Notes under the pieces: generated by a model | What the model was told of the DNA's origin: nothing | Database searches by the model: none | Seen by the model: only the letters and a program-made list of their open reading frames with translations | Part shown: positions 53,661-63,652 of the stretch, one piece after another | How positions within the stretch are numbered: position 1 is the first letter of the stretch | Layout of the letters: the number at the start of each line of letters is the position of its first letter | NCBI RefSeq assembly: GCF_900100115.1 | Contig: NZ_FNKL01000004.1 | Location: forward strand, 434,001-498,000 | Reading direction: 5' to 3' | DNA: 64,000 nucleotides | DNA from: Chryseobacterium soldanellicola | GTDB taxonomy: Bacteria > Bacteroidota > Bacteroidia > Flavobacteriales > Weeksellaceae | Position numbers and translations under genes: made by a program

Positions 53661-56600
53661 TTAATCTCTATTCTTAATCAGTAACCAGCCCGTGTAAACT
53701 CTTCCGTCTGAAACTTTGATCGTGTACCAATAGTTTCCGGTAGGAACAGGATTTCCATTCAGTTTTCCGTCCCATTCAAGAGGTTTTTTGTTGATGATTT
53801 GTTTAAAAACAGGAGTTCCTCTTCTGTCATAAACATTCACTTCTGAACCGAGATAATTTTCTAATCCAGCGACTTTCCATTTATCATTTCTTCCATCACC
53901 GTTCGGGCTGATCGCATTTGGAATATTAAATATCGAGAATGATTTTTGTCCGATAATACAACCTGCTTTTGTTCTTACGTAAACAGTATATTCGCCCATT
54001 TCGAGGTTGTTGAATACATTCGAATCCTGCCAGATGAAGTTGTCTAAAGAATATTCATAATTCCCGGTTGCCGACATGAGAACCGTTGCAGAATTATTGG
54101 TAACATTAATAGAAACAATTTCAGCTAAAACAGAATAACTCACCTGAACATTGTCTGTAGCTTCACATCCAAAGCTGTTTTTTACCATTACAGAATAATT
54201 TCCGGGCGTCGAAACTGTGATGGTCTGTGTTGTGGCTCCTGTACTCCATAAGTAAGATGAAAAACCGCTTCCGGCATCCAAAGTAGCAGTTTTTCCTTTA
54301 CAGAACTCTATTTTTTCAGGTAAATTGACTGTAGGTTTTGGATTTAAGGTTAAACTTAATCTTACAACGATAAAACATCCATCCGGCGTCATCACTTTTA
54401 CATGAATAACTGTCGAACCGACATTGAAAACATAATTTGAAGGATTTGAAATAACATTCCCAAGAGCGTCAGTATAAGTGAACGTATAATTTGTCGGATT
54501 GGTAATAATATCATCTTCATAAGAAGTTAGATTGATCACCATTGAGCTCGCTGTTGTTGAATTACAAAAAGTATCGCTATAATCATGAGCCGGAACATTG
54601 TTCGTAGAAAGCGTCACGGCGATAGCTGATTTTTCAGATTCACAGCCGTTTAAAGTTTGCGTAACAAAATACGTTTGCCCGTGAACAAGCGGTGTGGTAA
54701 TCGGTAAAACCGTTCCTGCAGCATTATAATAAATTAATGAAGTTCCATTTACTGCCAAATTTGCAATCGTAGGATTTGCAGAAGCACAGAAATCCTGTGT
54801 AGCATTAGCTATAGGTTTTGGAGTCGTATTTACTGTAACCTGAATGGCAATTTTAGTACCTTCACAACCGTTGATCGTTTGAGAAGCGTAATAAGTCTGT
54901 CCGTTTACAAGTGGAGTTGTGGCAGGTAAAATATTATTAGCCGCATCATACCATTTTATATTCTGACCTGTAATTTGAATGTCTGAAATTTTTGGTTGAT
55001 TGGTTGCGCAGAAAGTTTGATTAGTATTTAAAGTTGTCGGTAATGCAGGAGAGGTTATAATCACATTTTGATTTTGTGCTGAAATATTTCCGTTATTATC
55101 TTCATAAATCCAGTGGATTACATATGTTCCCGGAATTGAATAGGAAAGAGGATCTGTTGTCGTTGCTGTAATTGCTCCTGCGCAGTTATCTGTCGCTGTC
55201 GGAATATTTGTAACAGTTGTATGGCAATCTCCTGTAATATTAGGAAGATTTGTTGCATTTGGAACTGGTGGAGTAATATCTCCTACAATGACATGAATAG
55301 AAAAACTTCCATCACATCCATTTGTAGATCCAGAAACCTGACAGGTATATATTCCCGAATTTGCCGTAGTAGAATTTGGAATAGTTGGATTTTGTTGATT
55401 AGAAGTAAATCCGTTGGGTCCCGTCCATAGATATGTTGTTCCTCCCGAAGCATTCAATTGAATAGTTGAGCCAAGACAAAGATTCATACTAGAATTTTGA
55501 GGCAGATTATTACATCTGTCTAATCTTAATAAAAAACCGTCAAAATTAAGTTGATTTCCGTTTATTGAATTCAAAAAATATTCACTTGCAGATGGATCAA
55601 AATCACAATTCCAATCAAATAATCCAATATAATAATAAGAATCATTATAATTTACAGTCTGATAAATTCGTGAAACCGAATTGGGATGATTATAGTTTGC
55701 TGAACCAATCTTAAAAGAGTTTTTATATACTCTGTCAGTATCAAAGCTTATGGAGCATCCATCAATATATCCACTGCCTTTAACAAGGGTATTAGTTCCT
55801 AAATCAGGATTAGCATCGAAAGAATAATTGAATGTTCCGTTGATATGTAAATCGTTATTATCATCACAGCTTAAACCAAAGACTGATAAAGGGAAATTTT
55901 GTCCTGAATTTAAATATTTTTTTACATCAAGCAGATTATTATTAGTATCAAACCATAATAGATAAACACTTATATATGTATTTGAAGGCAATAAATATTG
56001 ATTGCTTGAAGGATCGACGTCAATGGGTAAGAACTGAGCCTGCCATTGACCGGAGACAATAAGTTTGTCATTTTTATCAACTACAATATCAGAAAATCGT
56101 TGTTCGGCTTGAGTTCCGGACCAAAGTAAATTTCCATTTGTATTATATCTGAACAGAGTGTATTTTCCGGGACCATAGACATCATTCATAGCAAAATAGA
56201 CATCATTATTAGAATTCAATGCCAATTTATTCTCCATACCACCCGGTATTTTTTTAAGCCAATCTACCTGTAAATTTGGATTAAATTTTATCACATACGA
56301 TGCAACTGAAGAATTTGTATCGTTAAAAGCAGCGTTGATTGGTTGTGAAAAGACAAGATTGGAAAAAGTAAAAGTGCTTAAGTATACATTCCCATTATTG
56401 TCAACCTCTAATGAATTAGGAGTGGAGTTTAATAACTGAGTTTCATTAAGAAGATTTCCATTTGTATCCAAAACTGTAAGAGTAACGTAACCGTTAACTA
56501 TGTTTCCCGATAAAGTTGATTTACTTGTTAATGCATATACCTTACCATTTTTTACCTTAAGGTCATATTCATAATCAGAACTCATTTCACTTATTTTGTG

Positions 56601-56897
56601 ACTCCAAAGGTAATTTCCATTACTGTCCACTTTTATAACAAAAGTAGTCCCGTAAGTTCCTGAACTTGAATAATTAGTCGGAATAATTAAATTAACATTT
56701 GGACCGGGATCAGCATCGATACCACTAAATCCAAGTGTTCTTCCTAAAAGATAAATATTACCATTGCTGTCTTTAGCCATTTTAGAAATATCATCTTCAT
56801 AATCTGTATAGCTTTTAAACTGTTTTACCCATGAAAAATTTTGTGAAAATAAGAATGCATAGCTAATAAGTGAGAAAAGAAATAAAATTTTTCGCAT
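53661..56897 (-). CDS. T9SS type B sorting domain protein (gliding motility-associated C-terminal)
   Basis: A 1078-residue secreted protein. The signal peptide is MRKILFLFSLISYAFLFS. A propeller-like region (SBBP-type repeats such as DSNGNIYLLGRTLG, VDNNGNVYLSTF) reaches about residue 470. Ig/HYR-like domains follow (IQLNASGGTTYLWTGPNGFT, TFCATNQPKI). The C-terminus is the type B sorting domain, IPNAISPNGDGRNDKWKVAG, ending GRVYTGWLLIKNRD. Such proteins reach the surface through PorSS. The role is probably adhesion or structure, but that is inferred. Confidence 0.92.
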   Translation of the reverse strand: MRKILFLFSLISYAFLFSQNFSWVKQFKSYTDYEDDISKMAKDSNGNIYLLGRTLGFSGIDADPGPNVNLIIPTNYSSSGTYGTTFVIKVDSNGNYLWSHKISEMSSDYEYDLKVKNGKVYALTSKSTLSGNIVNGYVTLTVLDTNGNLLNETQLLNSTPNSLEVDNNGNVYLSTFTFSNLVFSQPINAAFNDTNSSVASYVIKFNPNLQVDWLKKIPGGMENKLALNSNNDVYFAMNDVYGPGKYTLFRYNTNGNLLWSGTQAEQRFSDIVVDKNDKLIVSGQWQAQFLPIDVDPSSNQYLLPSNTYISVYLLWFDTNNNLLDVKKYLNSGQNFPLSVFGLSCDDNNDLHINGTFNYSFDANPDLGTNTLVKGSGYIDGCSISFDTDRVYKNSFKIGSANYNHPNSVSRIYQTVNYNDSYYYIGLFDWNCDFDPSASEYFLNSINGNQLNFDGFLLRLDRCNNLPQNSSMNLCLGSTIQLNASGGTTYLWTGPNGFTSNQQNPTIPNSTTANSGIYTCQVSGSTNGCDGSFSIHVIVGDITPPVPNATNLPNITGDCHTTVTNIPTATDNCAGAITATTTDPLSYSIPGTYVIHWIYEDNNGNISAQNQNVIITSPALPTTLNTNQTFCATNQPKISDIQITGQNIKWYDAANNILPATTPLVNGQTYYASQTINGCEGTKIAIQVTVNTTPKPIANATQDFCASANPTIANLAVNGTSLIYYNAAGTVLPITTPLVHGQTYFVTQTLNGCESEKSAIAVTLSTNNVPAHDYSDTFCNSTTASSMVINLTSYEDDIITNPTNYTFTYTDALGNVISNPSNYVFNVGSTVIHVKVMTPDGCFIVVRLSLTLNPKPTVNLPEKIEFCKGKTATLDAGSGFSSYLWSTGATTQTITVSTPGNYSVMVKNSFGCEATDNVQVSYSVLAEIVSINVTNNSATVLMSATGNYEYSLDNFIWQDSNVFNNLEMGEYTVYVRTKAGCIIGQKSFSIFNIPNAISPNGDGRNDKWKVAGLENYLGSEVNVYDRRGTPVFKQIINKKPLEWDGKLNGNPVPTGNYWYTIKVSDGRVYTGWLLIKNRD

Positions 56898-57017
56898 TGG
56901 TTACTAATTTTCCGGCAAAGATATAAAAACAGCCTGTTTATCAAAGATTAAGAAATAGTAATGTGTGGTATATCTCTTAAAACATGATGCAAATCATAAT
57001 AATTTTCATTAATTATT

Positions 57018-57088
57018 TTGTTTAACAATTTTGTCAAAAATCAAAAATGAATTACATTTGCACAAAATTGTTTAACAATAATGTCAAA
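57018..57088 (+). promoter_or_regulatory. tetR promoter with two operator copies
   Basis: The 21-bp repeat TTGTTTAACAATnnTGTCAAA occurs at 57018-57038 and 57068-57088, 50 bp apart. A consensus promoter TTTG (57030-57033), N19, TACATTTG (57053-57060) lies between, with the first copy covering the -33 box. The second copy runs across the ATG of the TetR gene. TTGTTTAACAA is nearly palindromic. This fits autorepression. Confidence 0.7.
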
Positions 57089-57674
57089 CCAAGCAAAAAA
57101 AGACCAAACACAAGAATTAATCAAAGAGACAGCAAAGAATTTATTCTTTGTGAAAGGGAAATTTGACGCCACAACGCAAGAGATTGCCGATGCAGCGGGG
57201 GTTAACAGAACACTGATCAACTATTATTTTCGCTCAAGAGACAATCTGATTCAGATTATTTTTGATGAAGCACAATTGGTAGAACAGGAGAAATCTAGAG
57301 TAATTCAGAACTCAGACCTTCCTTTTAAGGAGAAAATGAGCCAGTTTATAGAGCACAGTTTATCGACCAGCCTTCAATATCCCTATTTAGAGACTTATAT
57401 TGTTTCGCAAATCAATAAAGGGAACTGCCACAAAAAAGATATCGAAGAAGATGAGCTGAATAAACTATACGAAGACATCGAAAAAGAAATGGAACTCGGC
57501 AATATTGAAAAAATAAAACCGATTCAGTTTGTTTTAAACATGATTTCATTATTGGTTTTCCCAAGTGCTGTACGACCATTACTAATGGAAAATCTGATGA
57601 TTACGGATAAAGAATTCGACAAAATCATCTCAGAAAGAAAGGAAATTATTCTGAATATGTTGTTTAAAAACTAA
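57081..57674 (+). CDS. TetR/AcrR family transcriptional regulator
   Basis: A 197-residue regulator with an N-terminal TetR HTH (FDATTQEIADAAGVNRTLINYYF) and a variable C-terminal ligand domain. It lies 94 bp before the tripartite efflux operon on the same strand and is probably its repressor. Its own start codon lies in a repeated operator-like sequence. The inducer is unknown. Confidence 0.94.
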   Translation: MSNQAKKDQTQELIKETAKNLFFVKGKFDATTQEIADAAGVNRTLINYYFRSRDNLIQIIFDEAQLVEQEKSRVIQNSDLPFKEKMSQFIEHSLSTSLQYPYLETYIVSQINKGNCHKKDIEEDELNKLYEDIEKEMELGNIEKIKPIQFVLNMISLLVFPSAVRPLLMENLMITDKEFDKIISERKEIILNMLFKN

Positions 57675-57768
57675 AAAGGTTAAAGTAATTTAAGAAATGA
57701 TTCGTCCTTTAGGAATAAACACATTAGAAATCAACATTACATTAAAAAAATAAACGAGGTATAATATT

Positions 57769-59136
57769 ATGAAAAGAAAACGTATAACTGCAAAAAAGCT
57801 AAAAATTGGGATAGCTGCTGCATTTATGATTTTCAGCTTTTCATCGGTGTCTGCTCAGCAGCAGGTTTCTTTACAGGAAGCCATCAAACAGGCACTGCAA
57901 AACAAAGCAGAAGCCAAGAAAGCTGCTTTACAGATCAAAAAAGCTGAATACAAAATTGATGAAGCCAGAGCCGGAGCTTTACCACAAATAAGCGCAAGTA
58001 TTAGCAATACTTTCAACCCGATTTTACAAGAATCGGTTCTTCCCGGTGAGATTCTGGGCATGCCGGGACAGATGATTCCTGTTACTTTTGGAACGAAATG
58101 GCAGTCTGTAAATTCTGTAAGCCTTTATCAGAACATTTTTGACCAAAGGGTTTTTACAGGTTTAAAAGCCGCAAAATCAACACGTGAATTTTATATTTTA
58201 AATGCTCAGCTAACAAATGAGCAAATCATCGAAAATGTAGCAACAGCTTATTATCAGGTGTTTGTGCAGGAAGAAAATCTTAAAACTGTTGAAGCAAGCT
58301 ATTCTAATACCGAAAAAGTAAGAAATGTTATTAAAAGCTTGGTAGATAATGGTTTGGCAAAATCAATTGATTTAGATCGTACCAATGTTCAGCTAACGAA
58401 TATTGGCTCAAACAAGCAAACGTTAATCAATTCTGTAGAGGTTTCAAAAAATGCTTTAAAGTTTTATATGGGGATTCCTATTGAGACGCCGATTGAGCTT
58501 GAAGAAAAGACAATTGAGCCGAATCCGCAGCTTTTGGAGCAAAATGTAAGTCTGGATCAGAGATCAGAGGTTAAAGTTTTAAATAAGCAAAGGGAACTTT
58601 TAGTATATAATAAAAAGGCAACTGAAGCTTATCTTTATCCAACTGTTGGACTAACAGCTAATTATGGGTGGCAAGGTTTAGGAAATAAGTTTCCTTATTT
58701 CTCGGGAGCCTCTCAGGGTACCAACTGGAGTGATTATTCATCAATCGGTTTGGCTATTAAAATTCCGATTTTTATGGGTGGTCAGACAAAAGCCCAGATT
58801 CAGCAGGCAGATATAGATATTCAGGATCTGGATCAGGATATTGCCAATACAAAACTTACTTTGAGCCTGGATCACAGAAATGCCATTTCTAATATGGAAA
58901 ATACATTAATTAACCTCGAAAGCATGAAGGATAATGTAGGATTGGCTGAAAGAGTTCAGAAAAATACTCAATCAAACTATCAGTACGGTTTAGCAACACT
59001 TACGGAAGTTTTAGATTCTGAAAATGCCTTAACGCAGGCAAAACAGAATTATGCCAACGCTTTACTGGAGTATAAGCAGGCTGAGATTAAATTAATTAAA
59101 GCCAAAGGAGAATTAAACACATTACAAAACCCATAA
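57769..59136 (+). CDS. TolC family outer membrane efflux protein
   Basis: A 455-residue outer-membrane channel subunit. The signal peptide ends near FSFSSVSAQQ. Two OEP repeats with heptad-rich helices follow (VSLQEAIKQALQNKAEAKKA; VQKNTQSNYQYGLATLTEVL). It forms the exit duct of the adjacent RND pump. The order is TolC, adaptor, permease with 9 and 7 bp gaps, so it is the first gene of a three-gene operon. Confidence 0.95.
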   Translation: MKRKRITAKKLKIGIAAAFMIFSFSSVSAQQQVSLQEAIKQALQNKAEAKKAALQIKKAEYKIDEARAGALPQISASISNTFNPILQESVLPGEILGMPGQMIPVTFGTKWQSVNSVSLYQNIFDQRVFTGLKAAKSTREFYILNAQLTNEQIIENVATAYYQVFVQEENLKTVEASYSNTEKVRNVIKSLVDNGLAKSIDLDRTNVQLTNIGSNKQTLINSVEVSKNALKFYMGIPIETPIELEEKTIEPNPQLLEQNVSLDQRSEVKVLNKQRELLVYNKKATEAYLYPTVGLTANYGWQGLGNKFPYFSGASQGTNWSDYSSIGLAIKIPIFMGGQTKAQIQQADIDIQDLDQDIANTKLTLSLDHRNAISNMENTLINLESMKDNVGLAERVQKNTQSNYQYGLATLTEVLDSENALTQAKQNYANALLEYKQAEIKLIKAKGELNTLQNP

Positions 59137-59145
59137 TAAACTATA

Positions 59146-60207
59146 ATGAAAAAAACTTTAATATATATCATCGTAGCCGCTGTACTTATCGGTTTGGCAG
59201 CATATAAGATCGCTGATAATAAAAAGAAACAAGATACAGAAGTAAAAGAAGTTGCCAAGCAGGTTGATAAAATCAATGTAAATGTGGTAACGGTGACAAG
59301 AGAAAATATCAATACAGATTACTCGGCAAACGGTACTTTCCTTCCAAAGCAGGAGATGAACCAGTCTTCTGAGATCGCCGGGCGTATCGTTAGCGTTCTG
59401 GTAAAAGAAGGATCAAGAGTATCTGCAGGTCAGACTTTAGCTGTCATCAAAAAAGATGCGATCGAGGTTGATGTTTCTCAGGCTCAGAATAATTTGCAGA
59501 ATGCCATCATTGACAACCAACGTTATGAAAATGCCTACAAAACCGGAGGTGTTACAAAACAACAGCTTGACAACTCAAGATTACAGCTGAAAAACGCGCA
59601 GGCAGCAGTAAGAGCTCAGGGAGTAAGAGTAAACGATACAAGCATCCGTGCAGGAATCAGCGGAACGATCAATAAAAAAATGATTGAGCCGGGAACAGTG
59701 GTTTCGGTAGGGTCTTCAATGTTCGAAATCGTAAATATTAACAGCTTAAAACTTTCAGTTTTAGTGGATGAAAGCCAGATCGGAAGAATTCAGCTTGGCC
59801 AGGAAGTTCCTATTAATGTTAATGTTTTACCGAATGAATCTTTCAGCGGTAGAATTACATTTATTGCTCCGAAAAGTGATGCTTCTTTAAATTTCCCTGT
59901 TGAAATTGAAGTTCAGAATAAAGGAAACTTAAAAGCAGGAATGTACGCAACAGCTTTGTTTAAAACAAATCATGGTGCAGAAACTCAAAATATGCTGACA
60001 GTACCTGCCGAGGCATTTGTAAATGGGGTAAGCTCAGGACAATTATTTATTGTTCAGAACGGAACTGCTAAACTGATCAAAGTAACCATCGGAAAGATTT
60101 ACGGAGATAAAGTACAGATATTAAGCGGTCTTAACGGTGGCGAACAGGTAATTACCAGCGGACAGATCAATCTTGACAATGGTTCAAAAATCAATATCGT
60201 AAAGTAG
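59146..60207 (+). CDS. RND efflux periplasmic adaptor (HlyD/MFP)
   Basis: A 353-residue membrane fusion protein. An N-terminal anchor (KKTLIYIIVAAVLIGLAAYKI) precedes the biotinyl-lipoyl-like half (QSSEIAGRIVSVLVKEGSRV), a short coiled hairpin, the second half (ISGTINKKMIEPGTVVSVGS) and beta-barrel/MP domains. It links the RND permease with TolC. Confidence 0.95.
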   Translation: MKKTLIYIIVAAVLIGLAAYKIADNKKKQDTEVKEVAKQVDKINVNVVTVTRENINTDYSANGTFLPKQEMNQSSEIAGRIVSVLVKEGSRVSAGQTLAVIKKDAIEVDVSQAQNNLQNAIIDNQRYENAYKTGGVTKQQLDNSRLQLKNAQAAVRAQGVRVNDTSIRAGISGTINKKMIEPGTVVSVGSSMFEIVNINSLKLSVLVDESQIGRIQLGQEVPINVNVLPNESFSGRITFIAPKSDASLNFPVEIEVQNKGNLKAGMYATALFKTNHGAETQNMLTVPAEAFVNGVSSGQLFIVQNGTAKLIKVTIGKIYGDKVQILSGLNGGEQVITSGQINLDNGSKINIVK

Positions 60208-60214
60208 TAGATTT

Positions 60215-63200
60215 ATGAAGTTAGCAGAAATATCGATCAAAAGACCAACGCTGGTAATCGTATTATTTACGTTACTTACGTTAGGGGGTATCCTGAGTTA
60301 TACGCTCTTGGGATACGAATTGATTCCGAAGTTTGAAACCAATATGGTAACCATTTCTACGGTATACCCGGGAGCCTCGCCAGCCGAGGTGGAAACTTCC
60401 GTTACCCGAAAGATTGAAGACGCCGTAGGTTCTTTGGAAAACGTGAAAAAGGTAGAATCTTCATCATACGAAAGTTTATCGGTGATCATGGTTCAGCTGA
60501 ATGCCGGAGCTGATGTAAATTATGCTCTGAATGATGCTCAGCGTAAGGTAAATGCGATTCTTTCGGAGCTTCCGGATGATGTGGATGCCCCTTCACTAAA
60601 CAAATTCTCTCTCGATGATTTACCGATCATGACGATGAGTATTTCGAGTGATAAGCTAAACAGCAAACAGCTTTATGACTTATTAGACAAAAAAATAGAA
60701 CCTATTTTCTCCCGTGTAAATGGTGTAGCGCAAGTTGACCTTGTGGGCGGGCAGGAAAGAGAAATTCAGGTGAATATCGATGAGAAAAAACTGCAGGGTT
60801 ACGGACTTTCCATTGGGGATGTTCAGCAGGCGGTTCTTTCATCAAACCTTGACTTCCCGACAGGAGCCCTGAAAACAAGAACTGAAAAATCTACCATCAG
60901 ATTATCAGGGAAATATAGATCTATTGAAGAAATGAGCAATCTTGTTGTCTCTTCAAAAAATGGAGTTCAGGTTCGTTTATCAGATGTTGCAGGGGTTTTT
61001 GATACTCAAAAAGATATTGAAAAAGTTGCCCGTTACAACCAGAACCCGACTATTTTATTACAGATCAAAAAACAATCTGATGCCAATGCGGTTTCCGTTT
61101 CTGAGAGTGTTCAGAAAACAATTGAAAGAGTTCAGGCAGATTATCAGGTACAGGGAATTAAAATTAAAACGGTTGATGACAGTACCGACTTTACCCTGGA
61201 AGCTGCAGATCACGTTATTTTTGACCTGTTCTTAGCGGTAGTTCTTGTAGCGATTGTGATGCTTTTATTCCTTCACAGTATCAGAAATGCATTTATCGTA
61301 ATGGTTTCAATTCCGATCTCGTTGATTGCAACATTTATTGGAATATACCTGATGGGATATACATTAAACTTAATGAGCTTACTGGGGCTTTCCCTGGTTG
61401 TAGGTATCCTTGTGGATGATGCGATCGTTGTACTGGAAAACATTTACCGTCACATGGAAATGGGTAAAAGCAAGATCAGAGCAGCTTACGATGGTGCTTC
61501 TGAGATCGGATTTACCGTTTCTGCGATCACATTGGTAATTGTGGTGGTATTCTTACCGATTGCAATGAGCTCCGGTTTGGTTGCCGATATTTTGAAGCAG
61601 TTCTGTGTCACGGTAGTGATTGCAACGTTATTCTCATTATTGGCTTCATTTACAATTATTCCTTGGTTATCATCAAGATTTGGTAAGCTGGAGCATTTAA
61701 CAGGTAAAAACTGGTTCCAGAAATTTATCCTTTGGTTTGAAGGATTGATTGACAAGTTCACACACTGGATCACAGGAATCCTTGAATGGTGCCTGAAATC
61801 TACTTTAAGAAGAATCATGACAGTGGTAGTGACTTTCATTATATTGATTGCTTCATTTATGTTGGTTGCTTTCGGATTCATCGGTGGAGAATTCTTCCCT
61901 AAAATGGACCGTGGCCAGTTCTTAGTTCAGATGGAATTATCAAAAGATGCTACAGTTGAAAAAACAAACCAGGTTACTTTAAATGTTGAAAAATATTTAA
62001 GAAATAATAAAGATGTAGTAGATATGATTACCACTGTTGGTCAGCAGTCTTCAGGATTTGGGAGTGCACAGGCTACGATCTATCAGTCTGAAATTCAGGT
62101 AATCTTAACCGATAAATCTGAACGTGCTGAAAGTACAGACATCATCGCTGCAAAAATGAAGCGTGATCTTGAAGAAAAATTCACAGGAGTTGAGTTTAAA
62201 ACAGCACCGATCGGATTAATGGGGGCAGATAACGCACCGATTGAAATGGTCGTAACAGCTGCCGACAACGAAACAGCAACAAAAGAAGCGACAAGAATCT
62301 TAGAATTATTGAAAAAAGTTCCGGGATCTGTAGATGCTGAATTATCGACAGATACAGGAAGTCCTGAAGTAAGAGTAAATATCGACCGTGATAAAATGGC
62401 TTCTTTAGGCTTAAATCTTTCAAGTGTAGGACAGACGATGCAGACCGCATTCAACGGAAATACAGACGGAAAATACAGAGCCGGAGAATACGAATATGAT
62501 ATCAACATCCGCCTTTCTGACAACAACAGAAAATCGATTGATGATGTTAAAAACTTAATCTTTACAAATCCTGCGGGTGAGCAGGTCCGTTTGAGTCAGT
62601 TTGCGAATGTAGATATGAGCTCGGGACCGAGTTTGCTGCAGCGTAGAGATAAAGCGCCTTCTGTAAAAGTATTGTCAAAAGTGGTAGGTCGTCCTGTAGG
62701 AGACGTTGCCAACGAATGGTCTGCTCAGTTTATGAACAGCGACAAAAAACCGGCAGGGGTAAATTATATGTGGGGCGGTGATATGGAAAACCAGGAAGAA
62801 GGTTTCGGTACGTTGGGAATTGCTTTATTGGCTGCTATCGTATTGGTTTACCTGGTAATGGTTTCCTTGTATGACAGTTTTGTGTATCCTTTTGTGGTAT
62901 TGTTCTCAATTCCGTTGGCGATGATCGGGGTAATGGTAATCCTTGCCTTAACAGCCAATTCACTGAACATCTTTACCATGTTGGGGATGATCATGTTGAT
63001 TGGTTTGGTTGCGAAAAACGCGATTTTGATCGTCGATTTTACGAATTCGAGAAAAGCAGCGGGAGCGAACACTCACGATGCATTGGTTCAGGCTAACCAT
63101 GCGCGTCTTCGTCCAATCTTAATGACAACGATTGCGATGATCTTCGGGATGCTTCCGATCGCTTTGGCAAGTGGAGCAGGAGCGGAGATGAACAAAGGTC

Positions 63201-63400
63201 TGGCTTGGGTAATCATCGGTGGTTTGACTTCATCGTTATTCCTTACATTGATTATCGTACCGGTAGTTTATTCAATCTTTGATTCAATCTTAAGAAGAGT
63301 AAAAGGTGGAGAAAAAATCGATTACGCTGCAGAAATGAAAGCCGATTATAAACATAGAGAACTAAGTGAAGACGGTTACACACCGAAACATTTAGATTAA
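60215..63400 (+). CDS. RND efflux permease (AcrB/HAE1 family)
   Basis: A 1061-residue inner-membrane proton-driven pump with 12 transmembrane helices and two large periplasmic loops. Hallmarks are GYELIPKFETNMVTISTVYP near the N-terminus, the proton-relay aspartates in GLSLVVGILVDDAIVVLENI (TM4), and the second repeat GMIMLIGLVAKNAILIVDF. It expels drugs or other hydrophobic compounds. The specificity cannot be read from sequence. It ends a TetR-controlled operon. Confidence 0.96.
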   Translation: MKLAEISIKRPTLVIVLFTLLTLGGILSYTLLGYELIPKFETNMVTISTVYPGASPAEVETSVTRKIEDAVGSLENVKKVESSSYESLSVIMVQLNAGADVNYALNDAQRKVNAILSELPDDVDAPSLNKFSLDDLPIMTMSISSDKLNSKQLYDLLDKKIEPIFSRVNGVAQVDLVGGQEREIQVNIDEKKLQGYGLSIGDVQQAVLSSNLDFPTGALKTRTEKSTIRLSGKYRSIEEMSNLVVSSKNGVQVRLSDVAGVFDTQKDIEKVARYNQNPTILLQIKKQSDANAVSVSESVQKTIERVQADYQVQGIKIKTVDDSTDFTLEAADHVIFDLFLAVVLVAIVMLLFLHSIRNAFIVMVSIPISLIATFIGIYLMGYTLNLMSLLGLSLVVGILVDDAIVVLENIYRHMEMGKSKIRAAYDGASEIGFTVSAITLVIVVVFLPIAMSSGLVADILKQFCVTVVIATLFSLLASFTIIPWLSSRFGKLEHLTGKNWFQKFILWFEGLIDKFTHWITGILEWCLKSTLRRIMTVVVTFIILIASFMLVAFGFIGGEFFPKMDRGQFLVQMELSKDATVEKTNQVTLNVEKYLRNNKDVVDMITTVGQQSSGFGSAQATIYQSEIQVILTDKSERAESTDIIAAKMKRDLEEKFTGVEFKTAPIGLMGADNAPIEMVVTAADNETATKEATRILELLKKVPGSVDAELSTDTGSPEVRVNIDRDKMASLGLNLSSVGQTMQTAFNGNTDGKYRAGEYEYDINIRLSDNNRKSIDDVKNLIFTNPAGEQVRLSQFANVDMSSGPSLLQRRDKAPSVKVLSKVVGRPVGDVANEWSAQFMNSDKKPAGVNYMWGGDMENQEEGFGTLGIALLAAIVLVYLVMVSLYDSFVYPFVVLFSIPLAMIGVMVILALTANSLNIFTMLGMIMLIGLVAKNAILIVDFTNSRKAAGANTHDALVQANHARLRPILMTTIAMIFGMLPIALASGAGAEMNKGLAWVIIGGLTSSLFLTLIIVPVVYSIFDSILRRVKGGEKIDYAAEMKADYKHRELSEDGYTPKHLD

Positions 63401-63422
63401 TATAACAACCTTAATTAACCGA

Positions 63423-63451
63423 AAAGCGTATCAGAAATGATGCGCTTTTTT
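63423..63451 (+). terminator. terminator of the efflux operon
   Basis: AAGCGTATCA/TGATGCGCTT stem followed by T7. Confidence 0.85.
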
Positions 63452-63453
63452 TG

Positions 63454-63535
63454 TCATTGCGATGAGCAAAGCGAAGAAGCAATCTCAAAGATAAGCAGGA
63501 TCTTTGTCATCCCGTAGGGGATCTAGGCGCGAATC
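63454..63535. repeat. GTCAT-type dispersed repeats
   Basis: GTCATTGCGATGAGCAAAGC (63454 onward), then AAGCAATCTC, and a second fragment TTTGTCATCCCGTAGGGGAT. These resemble abundant intergenic repeats that begin with GTCATTGCGA in many genomes and relate to the element inside prmC. No coding capacity is seen. Confidence 0.5.
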
Positions 63536-63599
63536 TTTAAAAAAACTTTGCGCTCTTTGCATAAATTATTAAATATTAAATTAAAGCTTAAAGCCAATA

Positions 63600-63632
63600 A
63601 AAAAAGCTTCCGGAACAAACTGAAAGCCTTTA
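63600..63632 (-). terminator. terminator of the J-domain/KTSC gene
   Basis: AAGCTTCC(GG) pairs with (CT)GAAAGCCTT imperfectly; the minus-strand product ends in a T7 run. Confidence 0.6.
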
Positions 63633-63652
63633 TTTATTTTTATTGGAAAAAA

